Assembly (NCBI GenBank): GCA_029851415.1
Contig: CM056742.1
Location: forward strand, 94,664,748 to 94,728,747
Length of the DNA: 64,000 nt
From: Eretmocerus hayati
Lineage: Eukaryota > Arthropoda > Insecta > Hymenoptera > Aphelinidae
Direction: 5' to 3'
Part shown: in pieces, positions 1 to 12,800 of the stretch
Numbering within the stretch: the first letter of the stretch is position 1
Layout of the letters: each line of letters starts with the position of its first letter
Made by a program: the position numbers and the translations under genes
The notes under the pieces: generated by a model
What the model was told of the DNA's origin: nothing
Databases searched by the model: none
What the model saw: the letters and a program-made list of their open reading frames with translations, nothing else

Positions 1-1796
1 TCTATGGAAAATGTTTACTCGAATTGAAGCTTCCGCTAGAAATTCCTTGATGCTCTTCATAAAAGGTGTCTCACTGAATCAATTCTCAATGATTCGTCTT
101 TGAGCTCTCTTGTATTTCACCCCTAGTATAATGCTAGTCATCCTCGATCATCTTTGAGATTTTTCTCTGATATGATACTTATTGATTTTCCATATCCTCT
201 CATTCACTTAGTTTCGTTCACCTTTTGCGGCATTTGAATTCAGATTTTCCGGGGAGTTTCAGTTTAATTCAAATTGTATATATATAAATATTCTCTACCA
301 AGGTCATTCATCGACCATGGAGAATCAATAGATAGGGGGTGCATATCGTATTTCAAGACCGAATGTTTCTATGAATAGGTGATTGGCGAGCAGTATAAAT
401 CTCACCCAATTATGTTTAATGAGAGTCTCATCATTGGAAATTTAGATTTTGCTAGATATTCATTACAGACTCACTCCGATTTGGGAGATGAATCTTTCAT
501 CAATTTTCGTTGCGATCTTTCCGCCTAGAAACTGTAAAAAGTGGTGGGCATATGAAACTTCGTGGATTGTTCGAGTTCTCTCTTCTTTCAAAATGGGAGC
601 TTTCTCGCCAGAATATCAAAAACTAGGCAAGTGTTTTGCTATCAATGATTGATTATGAGTTTCTTGAGATCTTTCTGAGTTTTCAAATCAACTGGATGAA
701 TACTTCCTTCAAAAAGTGAACAAATGAGGAGAAAATTATCAATAAGAATCTGAAGCCTTTTTGATTCTCGACTCAAATCTTTGCTTTGATTGCGAATGTA
801 AATTTGCGCCATTGTGCATCGTTGCCTGATCGTTGCTCATTGGTTATCTTATTTGGAAAGATAATGAGTTTGGATAGCTGACTCTAATGATACGAGGATA
901 GACTTTGACATTTTCCCTAAATTCTAAACTTTGATCGATGATTCTCTTCGTAAGGGATGTATTCAGTTATCGTACCTCAAACTGAGATATTATGTGTACT
1001 TAACCAACTTTCGATTGGCTGCAAAAAGTTGTGATCAACAAATTCTGATTGCCCTTTCCATTCTCTCACGGTTTAATTCGCTTGATAGCCTCAATTGAAT
1101 TCTTCTCTACTAATAAATTATCTTATGTAATAAATTGGGATCCTTTTCCGTGGACCAATCATTTTATGTTATGAATTCAGGTTTTGCGTAAATCAAGATT
1201 CAAAAATTGACCTGAAATCTGCTATCGAGTGGATGAACTACACAACCTTCTTATTGCAATTTTTCTTTCCAAATATCTGATTCTATGGTATGAAATGAGT
1301 GTTTGGTGATTTCGTTCGAATACCCTCTCTCAATATCAAGTACTTTGGCCTGGTTCGTTTCATTATGGAGAATGTTAATGTTTGTTTGTTAGTTTTAACC
1401 AAAAATATGTTCTCATTCATCAGTCATTTCTATTGATATGTTTCTAAATAAAATACGAATATGGTCATTCGGTCATTAATCAATTTGTCAAAATTATATC
1501 TTGTTGTGAACTGACTCATTCTCTATTCATTTATCATGGTATTATTCTCGATTATTCTAAATACTCGTTTTGTACTCTGTTCCTCTCGTTCCGATCACTT
1601 CTGATGAAATAGACCTAGAATTTCTATTATTTTCCCTTTCTTTCTTTTGTTTTGATTGACTCAGAAAAAGAATGCGATCTCTATTCGCGTCAAGCGGTGA
1701 AGGAATATTCTACAACTCAATTAGTTCGTATAACGTCAAGTTATTGTTTGACAATCTACCTTTATACAATGATCAATTAGTGTATTTCTCAAATAT
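1..1796. other. AT-rich stretch without recognisable gene
   Basis: I see no reading frame above about 67 codons and no family similarity. The sequence is AT-rich with scattered stops in all frames. It lies downstream of the 709-codon minus-strand ORF and may hold its 3' untranslated region, but I could not fix a poly(A) site. No copy of the LTR-like sequence found near 4440-5040 is visible here. Confidence 0.5.
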
Positions 1797-3926
1797 CTAT
1801 TTTGAATGATATTCTGGGGATTCTCGGCTATTCTCTGATTTTCTTCCTTCCTTGTATTCTTTCCGAGACTTCACTTTTGACTTGATCCATTCTAATATCA
1901 ACTTAAGCTGCTTGGAGATTAATGGGATTTTGCTTCTCTTCATTCTCTGGTTATTCATTTGGTGAAGGATAATTTTGCCCTCTCTATTGGTTTGTTCAAC
2001 CGATTCATTTTTTGCAACTGAGTGAACTTTTTGTTCCACAAGTTTGTCCTCTGATGAGCAGGTACGTTCTTGGCGCTCCTCCCATTCATCAGATCGCATC
2101 ATGGGCTGATCGTCAATTTCAACCCCTTTTTGTATGAACTCATTCTTCGATTTCTTATTTATCCTCCTTTTTGATTCCACACCATTAAGCGGTTGCTTAG
2201 TTTCATTTTTCATTTCTACCAAATCAACATCTGACTGGCGTTTTGATTCCTCTCTTCTCAGTGACTGCGTGTTAGACGCTTCTTCCACATGAAAATTTGG
2301 AATGATTGGGGGATTTCTACCCTCCCTGCTTTTCTGTGCCAATTCAAGTCTCCATCTGCGAGCTTGTTTCTCTCGTGTTTCCTCTCTCGCCACTGGCTGC
2401 GTATTAGACGCTTCTTCCTCGTGACAACGTGCAACACTTCTGATATAGTTCTTGAACGAAACTGCGCAAGCAGGTTGCTCTTGCGTTCCATCAGAACAAG
2501 ATTTTGTGGATGTACCTTCAAATTGGATCGGAGTACGACCTTTTTCAGTGATGAATTCGAAATAATCAACGCATTTCAGGCGCGTACTAGGTTTTCCTGA
2601 CTCGATGCGTTCTTGGCGCTCCTTCGACTCAGCAAAACTCTTTCTTCTTGTAGAGTCAGTAACTCTGTTGGCAACATACTCTCCTTCAACAATGGATTCT
2701 TCACTCGAATGTTTCTTCGTAGAGCTTTCCAGTACTGGCTGCGTATTAGACGCTTCTTCCAGCTGAATATGAACTTTGGTCGAAGTTTTGATTATCTCGC
2801 TATCTGAATCGATGCATACTTGACGGTCCTTCGGCTCAGAAAGTTGTTCATTCATGAAAGTATCATTTCTCATACAGGGTTCACTAATATATCCAATACT
2901 TGTTTTGCTGTCGTTATCACTTGAGACCTGCTCCGTCGGCTGCGTTTTAGACGCATCTTCCATATGGACGTAGGTTTCAACAAGAGAATTCCCGAATATT
3001 CCTCGATTGAGGTCTGAGCGTATGATTTCATTCTTTGGAGTGTCTTTACTTTCATCGATCTCTATTGGCAATTGGTTAATTCTTGATAAAGTCTCGTTCA
3101 AAAGTCGAATATGTGATGCTACAATCGCCTGTGAATCCGCGAGTATATTGATGACTTCGTATAATGCTCCTGTTCCCCTTATGCACTGGTTCCGTAGATG
3201 TCTCAATTTTTCTTTGAGATCTGTTGAAGCCGAATCATTCGCATATGCTCTACAGAAAAGGCCACCTATAGCAGAATGTTCTATTTCACTCTCGGTCATC
3301 AGTGGTTGAATCATCTGTAGTAGATTTTCCAAATCTCTCAATCTAATAGCTGCTGATGATAGGCCAGACTCTAGCGATTTCTTCCAATGGACAAATTCTT
3401 GACGGCGTGTGATCAATGGTTGCGTATTAGACGCATCTCCCGTATCAAAACGCCACGGCATCAAGTTATCATCCATTCCACATTGGTTTTTGAAGGTTAT
3501 TTCTACAGATTTCATTTGATTCGTCAAGGACGAAGCCTTTCCTCGTATGATTGATAAAGTTCCAAATTCACTTAAAGCATGGGAATCCTGATTTTTCATT
3601 GATTTGCATTGAAATAGTTCAAAATTGAGTATCATAGATTGAATATCTTCTCCCGAATGCCACATTCTTCTCCTGATATTGATGACTTCATTCAACATTT
3701 GTTGCAAGTTTTGATATTCATTCGGCAATCTAGGCGAATTCATTCGCAAAGTTTCGCAGCGATATTCTATTTCTGATAATATTTCCCAAATCTTGAAAGC
3801 AGAGTCGTAGTCAATCATTTGATCATCAATATTAATTTTTATTTGCGGTTTCATACTGGAAAGATTCATCTTCGAATTCATAGTATGGCTTTGACTATTA
3901 TAAGGTATATTGTGATTATCACTCAT
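1797..3926 (-). CDS. Orphan 709-residue protein with recurring (E/D)ASNTQP motif
   Basis: I do not recognise the family. The ORF is open for 709 codons from an ATG at 3926. The first 330 residues look helical and mildly hydrophobic; the rest is charged, rich in Glu, Lys, Ser and Arg, and probably disordered. A short motif (E/D)(E/D)A-S-(N/K)-T-Q-(P/S) recurs at least five times, as DASNTQP, DASKTQP, EEASNTQP (twice) and EEASNTQS. At DNA level each copy is a block of about 25 bp near 2265, 2397, 2738, 2940 and 3420. The C terminus is strongly basic. No signal peptide, membrane segment, zinc knuckle or protease motif is seen. A primer-binding-site-like sequence lies about 490 bp upstream on the same strand, so it could be a divergent gag or a gene carried by a non-autonomous retroelement. 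An intact single-exon orphan gene is the alternative. Confidence 0.6.
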   Translation of the reverse strand: MSDNHNIPYNSQSHTMNSKMNLSSMKPQIKINIDDQMIDYDSAFKIWEILSEIEYRCETLRMNSPRLPNEYQNLQQMLNEVINIRRRMWHSGEDIQSMILNFELFQCKSMKNQDSHALSEFGTLSIIRGKASSLTNQMKSVEITFKNQCGMDDNLMPWRFDTGDASNTQPLITRRQEFVHWKKSLESGLSSAAIRLRDLENLLQMIQPLMTESEIEHSAIGGLFCRAYANDSASTDLKEKLRHLRNQCIRGTGALYEVINILADSQAIVASHIRLLNETLSRINQLPIEIDESKDTPKNEIIRSDLNRGIFGNSLVETYVHMEDASKTQPTEQVSSDNDSKTSIGYISEPCMRNDTFMNEQLSEPKDRQVCIDSDSEIIKTSTKVHIQLEEASNTQPVLESSTKKHSSEESIVEGEYVANRVTDSTRRKSFAESKERQERIESGKPSTRLKCVDYFEFITEKGRTPIQFEGTSTKSCSDGTQEQPACAVSFKNYIRSVARCHEEEASNTQPVAREETREKQARRWRLELAQKSREGRNPPIIPNFHVEEASNTQSLRREESKRQSDVDLVEMKNETKQPLNGVESKRRINKKSKNEFIQKGVEIDDQPMMRSDEWEERQERTCSSEDKLVEQKVHSVAKNESVEQTNREGKIILHQMNNQRMKRSKIPLISKQLKLILEWIKSKVKSRKEYKEGRKSENSRESPEYHSK

Positions 3927-4418
3927 CTAGTGCATTGCGTTGATAAAAAATGTAATAAATAAGCCAATATCTGTTACTCATAGTGAACGCACAATACCGT
4001 ATTGGTACGCGTAAGAGGTGGCGTGCAGAGGGCTCCGTAAGCTGAGCGGTCCCTGCAGCGGCAGTCATGCCCTTCCTCCTAGCGCTGACTTTCTCTAGTG
4101 CTCTATCTCTCTCACACCTCCATGCGACGACTCACTGCATTCCTGCCTTGAGCGTCTCGCCCTTTTCGCGATTTTTACTCACTTCTGATCTGCTTTGTTG
4201 CGACCTCCACCAAAAGATATCCATGAGTTGCTTATTAGAAGCCTCTTCTCACGTGTCACTTCCGAAGTATGTTGTAGTTGCAATAAAAAGATCGGCAAAC
4301 TGCGGGTCTCGGCTTGGCGAGGCGTCCCACTGTAGCAGTCGCGTCACTCTTTGGCTTCCCTTCACTGTATAACTTAGGTGTTTTACATACACTCGCGATA
4401 CACTTTCGCGACCCCAGG
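3927..4418. other. Leader region between the orphan ORF and a primer-binding-like site
   Basis: This stretch is more GC-rich than its surroundings, with short pyrimidine runs on the plus strand and no convincing gene. If the primer-binding site at 4419-4435 is real, this is the 5' leader between it and the minus-strand ORF that starts at 3926. Confidence 0.35.
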
Positions 4419-4435
4419 TCCTGTCACGGTCGCCA
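4419..4435 (-). other. Retroelement primer-binding-site-like sequence
   Basis: On the minus strand this reads TGGCGACCGTGACAGGA. It begins with the TGG expected opposite a tRNA CCA end and resembles primer sites of insect Ty3/gypsy elements. It lies three bases after a sequence ending TGACA, which fits the end of an LTR. The orientation places the retroelement body toward lower coordinates. Recognition is from memory of the motif type; the matching tRNA was not checked. Confidence 0.45.
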
Positions 4436-4438
4436 ATT

Positions 4439-5040
4439 TGTCACCTATTCGGTGGGGTTGGACTCTGGAGCTAAGATATTGACAGGAAGAGTAAGCCAAA
4501 ATTAACGGTGGATATACTTTATTACAACTACATGCTGGCCGACAGAGCCTCCGGCCAGCTTGAGGGCACAACAGGCACTGTATTACACAGGCATAGTCCC
4601 GAGCGTCCTCCTGAAAAGCCAAGGGACCCTTTTCTCTTAGACGCTTTTCGGCGCCCCTCTTTTCTATTTCCTCTCTCCTCGCTTCTTTAGCTCCGCACTC
4701 AAATACGGAAAACTCTACTGGCGCGGGTACGCGCAGTTTCGGGGAGTATACCTCTAGATATACAAGTAGGTTATAGATATACGAGTAAGCTAATCCATAG
4801 AGCTATAAGATGTAGTATGAGTCCATAGGACATACACGCAGCTTTCCGGGCCTAGGATATTTCCGGGACTTATGAGAAAAATTCCGGGACTTACATATTC
4901 GCAAGAGCTGTATTGGCTTCTTGCAAGTCTCCCCACTTCGGATCCGTGCGCAAGTATTGAGTATCGGTGTGACTCGTCCGCGGGTTGCTTGTGTGCGTGT
5001 AGAAACGCCGCAAAATTGGAGTTCACGCATTCAATAATTG
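4439..5040 (-). repeat. LTR-like sequence (outer boundary uncertain)
   Basis: Read on the minus strand this ends in AGGTGACA just before the primer-binding-like site, with an AATAAAG poly(A)-type signal about 80 nt earlier (plus strand 4516-4522), the layout of R-U5 in an LTR. The upstream boundary is not defined because I found no matching TGTCAC terminus and no second LTR copy. It may be a 5' LTR of a decayed element or a solo remnant. Confidence 0.35.
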
Positions 5041-5644
5041 TAACTCATCAGATCTCGAATACTAATGGTCGGAATTACTCCAAATTTTATCCAAACCCTC
5101 GTTAGATGTTCAACTTGACGGATGTTCACTCGAAATTTCTTCAAGAGTCTTAAATCAAATTAGAAAAATCCGTTAACACAATGGTGTATTTGGCATGCTT
5201 TCAACTGAAAAAATTATGCGAGGAAGCATCTGGGAATCAAATTTTTCTTCCATGATATTGTTTGATATACCTTAATCCATGACTGTGTAAAATTTGAGAG
5301 GCGTACAGCTATTAGAATCAGTTTTACAGGACTATTTTTAAATTGAGACCCTCCGAATTTTCATACAGATTGCTCAATTGTATGGGTTCTACGCGTCTGA
5401 CCGGCTCAAACAGAATCGCGCAAGAATCTACATGATCTGTAGATGGAATTTCATTCCTCACTCATCATAATCGAAGCACAATCCATCGGAATAAATTTTC
5501 TTTTTGTGCAACTCCCTCATATAAGCCCTGCAACACCTACCCGCAGTTCGGCCGCCTTTTTTGGCCACCGGAGCGCTAGTTGTCGCGCCGTTTTACCTCC
5601 CTAACCGACACGCAAATAGCCAATACGGGATTCCCGGAAATCAA
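5041..5644. other. No gene seen
   Basis: Stops occur in all frames, and there is no long repeat or recognised element. The stretch ends at a TG microsatellite. Confidence 0.5.
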
Positions 5645-5674
5645 TGTGTGTGTGTGTGTTTGTGTGTGTGTATA

Positions 5675-5718
<44 letters not shown>
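5645..5718. repeat. (TG)n microsatellite
   Basis: About 74 bases of TG dinucleotides with small interruptions (a TTTG and a TATATGCG stretch). This is a simple-sequence repeat. Confidence 0.95.
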
Positions 5719-5720
<2 letters not shown>

Positions 5721-5839
5721 AGCAACGGCGAAACGCTTTCTATACATTATATATAATCATACATAATAGCCATAGCGACCCGGTACACTTGAAGTATAGG
5801 TATAGCGGCTCACACTCCAAGTACGCCAGTTACGATTTG

Positions 5840-5960
5840 ACTTCTAACCTTCCTCGCTGGGCCCGAGGCAAGGTGTCGGACTTCGAACCAGACGATTCGA
5901 TGGTTCGTGAGTTCGCGCCCGGGTCTCGGCCGGACTAACTCATCCCGACGTTTTTTTTTT
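5840..5960 (+). repeat. Possible tRNA-derived SINE head
   Basis: The stretch has an A-box-like segment around 5862-5875, a CTTCGAA seven-base loop flanked by short pairing arms like an anticodon arm, and a B-box-like GAGTTCGCGCCC. A run of ten T follows at about 5949, which could end Pol III transcription. The cloverleaf is imperfect, so it is a relic or SINE rather than a working tRNA. Confidence 0.35.
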
Positions 5961-6316
5961 CAGCTTTTTTTGTCCACCCTTATTAATAAACCTTCTGTCC
6001 ATACAACTGGCTTTTTCCGTTGCGATCTGGACACAAATTTCGAGAAAACTAGATCGAGCCGAGTCGGCGATCTGAGACAGTTGAGCCGACTCGGCTTAGC
6101 CGAGCCGTCTGAGACGAGTCGGTTCTTTTGGGCAGGGATTGGGCTGAAACGCTCCTAGCCGACAGCCACCTCTCCCAACAAGAGTCTATCGGCCTACGAA
6201 TTTCAGCCGGATAGACTTCTCCCGCATCGTGAATCCTATCGGCCGCCCGATAGCTATGCGCCGCGGAAGATAGCTATCTGACTGAGAATCCTATTCGCCT
6301 ACGACAGACATTCATA
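5961..6316. other. GC-rich stretch with short dyads, no gene
   Basis: Between about 6056 and 6125 the sequence repeats GCCGAGTCGGC, GCCGACTCGGC and GCCGAGCC in both orientations, giving several overlapping hairpins. Short CCTATCGGCC-type repeats follow. No coding region is seen. Confidence 0.4.
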
Positions 6317-6770
6317 TTAAGGCGAATCCGTACTGCTTACTCCATAGATGGCGCCACGGTGATTCGAATAGCGTAATTCAAACAATATTCACTTTTTGAA
6401 TAGTTGTCAACATTTTCCGGACCAAATCATTGAGTCAGCGAACTTCCCAATAAGAATTGCAATCGTTTGAGCTTTGTTGCGTCTCAAAACTCATGTATAT
6501 TTTGCGAGATTTGGAAAATGGCAATCGCGCTTCCTATGCTGCGGTAGCGCAGCTCAAGATTGCAGATTCCCAAATCCTGCAAAATATATCGCGAATTATG
6601 AGACGCAACAAAACTCGGATTATTGGAAATTTTTCGGGGAGCGCGCTGACTCCATGGTCTAATCCTAAGAGTGTTTGCAGTTATTCAAAAATGAGATATT
6701 GTTGGAAAACCTGAATATACTCTGGTGCATGTCTAGTTGCGGTTTTACGAGGACTCCGAACTGGCCTTAA
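6317..6770. mobile_element. TTAA-flanked foldback MITE, copy 1
   Basis: TTAA occurs at 6317-6320 and 6767-6770. Between them lie 446 bp whose two halves are imperfect inverted repeats, with outer ends GGCGAATCCGTA and GGCCAGTTCGGAG. A second copy in opposite orientation lies at 57009-57489. TTAA duplication is the signature of piggyBac-type transposition. There is no coding capacity. The element lies just outside the left end of the 15.8-kb transposon. Confidence 0.75.
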
Positions 6771-6784
6771 CATTCCCCTTACAT

Positions 6785-6876
6785 CAAGGGGGAAATAGCT
6801 AATATTTCATACTGTAGCTACTTGGCTTATAGCTGCACGTGCTGGCTCGTACCTGTCAATACTCGCAGTAGTAATA
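6785..6876 (+). repeat. Left terminal inverted repeat of the 15.8-kb transposon, outer part
   Basis: The first about 92 bp are near-identical, inverted, to 22496-22587. They are cut off by an insertion that begins with GGGAACACGCATG and is flanked by TA. Confidence 0.7.
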
Positions 6877-9800
6877 GGGAACACGCATGTGTCACATCAA
6901 AATGTTCTAGCTCATGCAGTCGATAGTCGATATAAAAAGAATAACTCCTGTGAAAACAGAATATTTTCAAACGCTTTGAATTTTTTTTGAGATTTGATTA
7001 AAATTGGGGATGATTCGGACGCCCGTTCAAATCGGAGTCACGTGATTGCTGTATGCCGCCGAGCCGACTGTCAGGAATCAAGCCGGGTTTGTTCGTCATT
7101 TACTTAGGGTCCCTAGACAGTTTAGTACTATATATAATGACTGTAAGTCTGCAGTGTTGTGTCCGTCTGCCGTTCAATCACACTCAACTCCACAATATGT
7201 CGCAAATTAAATGAAATTATGACAATTAAGAGCTGTGAATATGAGGCTCAGACACTTCCTTGGGATAGATATCTGCTAGATCAGATATCAAAAGGCAACG
7301 CCTAGTTCTGAATGAGTTTTCCCTTTCTTCAGGTGAGTATTCACCAAGTCCAAATAAGGATGATCCAACTAGAATAGAAGAACTCTGTTCTTGGTAAAGA
7401 GATCCCACTTCATTTTCAGGTTTCTGATATATAGGAATACAGTGGAAATGATGAAGTCGTACAGATCTTGATACTACTGACCTTGATCACTACTCAAAAA
7501 CATGTCATTGGCAGACCATAATATGATGTTGTCACCACTCCATGTCATGCTCCCTGTGCATATCTTCCCATTCAGTCCCAAAACCCAGTGAAGCATTCAA
7601 ATCGCCAAGTACAGCATGGGGGAACGGTGAGTTCATGTGGACGAATTGTATACTCAGACAGGTATTCCTCACTTCATAGTTCTCAATGTTCCAACACCAT
7701 GGTGCATATTCCACACATGTAACTGTGAAATGTTCAACTAAGAAAAAATCCTTATCCGCTTCTACGAGATTACCCTACGTTGACACCACGTTGACACAAG
7801 ATGAAACATTCTTTATAAAGTCAACCGTAAAATTTCAGGAATTTCAGGTCAAGTCAGATTCATAAGTGGAATAGAAAGATTCTATATATTTTGTCACTAC
7901 ACCAGTCTGTACTGACTTTGCGAATTGGTGTTAGTAGTTTGGTACGGTTGTTGCCATTCGCACTTTGTAAATTGTGTCCAGCACTATTAATCAACCAATC
8001 TGAAGCTTAGCAGAAGAATAAATCGTTTGGTTACACTGAATACTGGTGAATAACATGAATGATAAAGTGAGACATGTTCTTGTTGCAGATTGTACCAGCA
8101 CAGAGAAATCTTCTCTCGATAGAGATGACACTTTGTTCATTATACACATCATGAGAATTGAAGGTTCTCTCAGAATACACAATGGTATTATATCTCAGTA
8201 TAGATCACACCAATCTTGTGACAGAATGAACCAAGTCCACTCCGATATCACTGATACTGTCACTGACTCCAATACTGCAGAAGGTAAAATATGACCAAAG
8301 AGTTTGCATATCATTCAATAGAAGGAAAAGTGTTCATTGAACTACATCCATTACTCAAAGGCTTGCTCAGTGCTGATGTAATCTGCAATAAAAAAAGTCC
8401 CTCTCAATCAAATGATTGAATTTCAATCGATCGGCTTTTGCCAGTGGTATTGTGTCAACAAATTTCGCTAACTCATGTCACAGATCGAGTTGAATTACTT
8501 CAACTCGAACTATGCACCTCCAAGCCTCGTATGGTTGCGAGGTTAACTTGGAGGATTTTGATGGGAAGTGTAAGGGTGAGAAGAGACATATGGAAAAAAA
8601 TTTGACTTTACGCCGGATTACAGTGCGTTTCGCCATTCCTCGTCAGATCTGGCTTGTCAAGGGGACAGACGATCTGCCGAGGTAAGTCCCCGACGCACTT
8701 GGCTCAAGTGGCCGAACGTCGAGCTCTTAAACGGCTTCATATATGAAAGTCTTACATGCGCAAGCGCTTGCGAGAAAGATGATTTTAACCCGCTATTTCT
8801 ATATGAAATCGACTCGACAGATTTTCAGCCTACTGTCGGATATATATCAAACTAATATTTGTACTCGATCGATACGATCAAATACTGTATTTGTCACTGG
8901 CGGGAATTACAAATGATTGAATTTCAATTGATCGGCTTTTGCCAGTGGCATTGTGTCAACAAAGGGACTAGGCGATTAAGCATGGTGAAGTGGACCTTGT
9001 TCGGTATCTCCCGGAAAGTATTTTTGCTCACTTTGTAACCCTAAAATATGAGGAAAGCAAAGGTTTGTAAGTCCCAAAGTCGCCCCTGATGTGTACAGCA
9101 CCCCAGAAACTCTCTGAAAAACGCTGAAAACCGATTTTTCTTCAATTGGATCGCATTTAGACGCATCTCAATGAATCGATCTGGAATTTTTCTGACATAT
9201 TTTCAAAACTTCAACAAATGGATGGAGGATATTTGCATACCGATCACTTCTTATTTACGGGCCTAAAAAAATTCCTAAAAACTGAAAATCCATTTTTACC
9301 ATACTAAACATCCGGGTAAACGTCAGAAACCTATTCCAACGTATTTACCAGGTCATTTTGCATCGGATGAGGGTGGTTTTGCTCATTTTCACGTTATGGA
9401 AACCGGTCACAAACGTTGAAAATCAATTTTAAAGCAAATTCTCAATCAGTATTTCGCATCTCCTGCGCATGCGCGTTGGTCTACGCTCTCGGGAGTATTT
9501 TTAATCGAGAGCTGAGGTAATTTCCTTCAAAATGACTACTTGTAGGAGTCAATTTGACGCAGTAAAACCCGAGATCTAGCTGGTTCGAGAAATGAAAAAA
9601 TCCAAGGTATCAAATCTGTAAATCCATGGCTCCTTTAGTGGCCCTGAAAAATGCGAATTTCGAGTTGGAGTGTTTTATAGGTGTGAACATGTGTTTCTCG
9701 TGTATTTTTCGACGTAGAAACCGAATCCGTGGTCAGTTTTGTCCCCAACCTCCGAGATTTTTTGGTACGCTCAAAAAACTGACCCGAGAGTGGATGAGAG

Positions 9801-12800
9801 TCATTTTCAACCTTCTTACACACATCTGAGATGCGTAATACGTGCATAGGTAGATCTGAAACGGGTGTGTTTTGAATTGAACTTTGTATTTCCACGTACT
9901 TTGACAAGCTGAAAATGATGTAGGTGGTTTTGGAACTCGGGGAAGCGTCGGAAGCGAGACATCAACTAGTTGGTGGAGTTTTCCAAAATAAGATTGAAGA
10001 ACGAGATCTAGTTCCTTCAGCGAAGAGCTCACTCCCAATTCATCCTAGAACCTCAAAACCATCGGCATCGTCTTCAGCTGGTCAAAGTACGTGAAACAAC
10101 AGAGCTCAATTCAATAAACACCCTATTCGAAACTACCTATGCACGTATTATGCATCTCAGATGTGAGTAAGAAGGCTGAAAATGACTCTCCACTCTCGGG
10201 TCAGTTTTTTGAGCGTACCAAAAAATCTCGGAGGTTGGGGACAAAACTGATCACGGATTCGGTTTTTACGTCGAAAAATACATGAGAAACACATGTTCAC
10301 ACCTGTAAAACACTCCAACTCGAAATTCGCATTTTTCAGGGCCACTGAACGAGCCATGGATACACGGATTTGATACCTTTGATTTTTTCATTTCTTGGAC
10401 CAGCTAGATCTCGGCTTTTACTGCATCAAATTGACTTCTACAAGTAGTCATTTTGAAAGAAAATACCTCAGCTCTCGATTAAAAATACTCCCGAGAGCGT
10501 AGATCAACGCGCATGCGCAGGAGATGCGAAATACTGATTCAGAATTTGCTTCAAAATTGATCTTTGACGTTTTTGGCCGGTTTCCATAACGTGAAAATGA
10601 GCAAAACCACCCTCATCCGATGCAAAATGACCTGGTAAATACGTTGGAATAGGTTTCTGACGTTTACCCGGATGTTTAGTATGGTAAAAATGGATTTTCA
10701 GTTTTTAGGAATTTTTTTAGGCCCCTAAATAAGAAGTGATCGGTATGCAAGTATCCTCCATTCATTTGTTGGAGTTCTGAAAATATGTCAAAAAAATTTC
10801 AGATCGATTCATTGAGATGCGTCTAAGTGTGATCCAATAGAAGAAACATCGGTTTTCAGCGTTTTTCAGGGGGATTCTGGGGTGCCGTACACATCAGAGG
10901 CGACTTTGGGACCTACAAACCTTTGCTTTCCTCATATTTTGGGGTTACAAAGTGGGGAAAAATACTTTCCGGGAGATACCGAACGAGGTCCACTTCACCA
11001 TGCTTAATCGCTGAGTCCCTTTCGCTGACTCATGTCACAGATCGAGTTGATTAATATTAAATTGATATATATCCGACAGTGGGCTGAAAATCTGTCGGGT
11101 CGATTCCATATGGAAATAGCGGGTTAAAATCATCTTTTTCGCAAGCGCTTGCGCATGTAAGACTTTCATATATAAAGCCGTTTAAGATCTCGACGTTCGG
11201 CCACTTAGGTCAAGTGCGTCGGGGACTAACCTCGGCAGATCATCTGTCCCCTTGACAAGCCAGATCTGACGAGGAATGGCGAAACGCACTGTAATCCGGC
11301 GTAAAGTCAAATTTTTTTCCATATGTCTCTTCTCACCCTTACACTTTCCATCAAAATCCTCCAAGTTAACCTCGCAACCATACGAGGCTTGGAGATGCAT
11401 AGTTCGAGTTGAAGTAATTCAACTCGATCTGTGACATGAGTCAGCGAAAATTGTTGACACAATGCCACTCGCAGAAGCCGATCAATTGAAATTCAATCAT
11501 TTTTAATTCCCGCCAGTGATAAATACAGTGCTTGATCGTATCGATCGAGTACAAATATTAGTCCCTCTCAATCATTCATGTTCATTCGCAGTTTCTACTC
11601 ACATTGTCAGAAACTCGCTCTTGACTCTCCCAAAACAACCATATTCCTCTGGAATGCTTCAGATTGTTTGGTCTGTGATGATGAACACTATTTACAAAGT
11701 GATAATGGCAACAAACGTACCAAGGGACTAACACCAATATCCAAAGTCAGCACATACTAGTGTAGTGGCAAAATTTATAGCATGTTTATATTCCAGTTAT
11801 GAATCTGACTACAGCTGGAATACCTGAAATTTTACGGTTGACTTTATGAAGAATGTTCCATCTTGATTCAACGTGAGGTAATCTCATAGAAGCGGATAAG
11901 GATTTTTCCTCAACTAAACAACTTATAATTATATTTGGACAACATGCACCGTGACGTTTGAATATTAAAGACTATGAAATGAGAAGTATCTGTCTAAATA
12001 TCCAATTGGTCCACATAAACTTCCCATTCCCCCTTGCTATACTTGGGGATTCGAATGCTTCACTGGGTTTTGGGATTGGATGAGAAGATATGGACATTGA
12101 GTGGTGAAATCATCAAACTATGGTCTGCCAATTACATGTTTTTGAGTGCCGATTAAGGTCAGTGGTATCAAGACCTCTACGGCTTCATCATTTCCATTGT
12201 ATTACCATACACCAGAAACCTGGAAATGAAGTGGGATCTCTTCACCAAGAACAGAGTTCTTCTATTTCAGTTGGTTCATCCTCATTTGTACTTTGTAAAA
12301 TACTCATCTGATGAGAGAACAAATACATGGAGAACCCGGTGTTGCCTTTGGGTATCTGGTCTAGCAGCTGAGGGACGGGTCTGAGACTCACTTTCACAAT
12401 TCTAATAAATTGTTATGATTTTGTTTCACGACATGTTGTTATTATCAGATAACATAAGGGTACACAACAACACCACAGCCGACTGACTGCTAGTCTAGTG
12501 CATGGCTGTGCACAGCTGTGCACGCTCGCATGGAAATAAAGGTAAGTGATCCTGGCACCGAATTTGTCAGCAGCGGAAATTCCGAAAGGAGAAATCGATG
12601 AAAAACAATGTTATGCAGATGCAGCTGGTATGGCCATGGGCACTTGTGGGCACTCACGGGAGTAGTTAATGATGCGATCAATTCCAGTCTACGGCGTCAA
12701 CCTTACCACGACGAACAAACCAGGCCGATGGCTGACAGTGTGGTCGGCGGGAGACAGTGATTACGTGACATCGATTTGAACGGGCGTCCAACTTTCAATG

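Noticed and set aside
9626..10357. Several 66-101 codon frames in the palindrome centre
   Set aside because: The same peptide appears in both inverted arms; no family, so these are repeats rather than genes.
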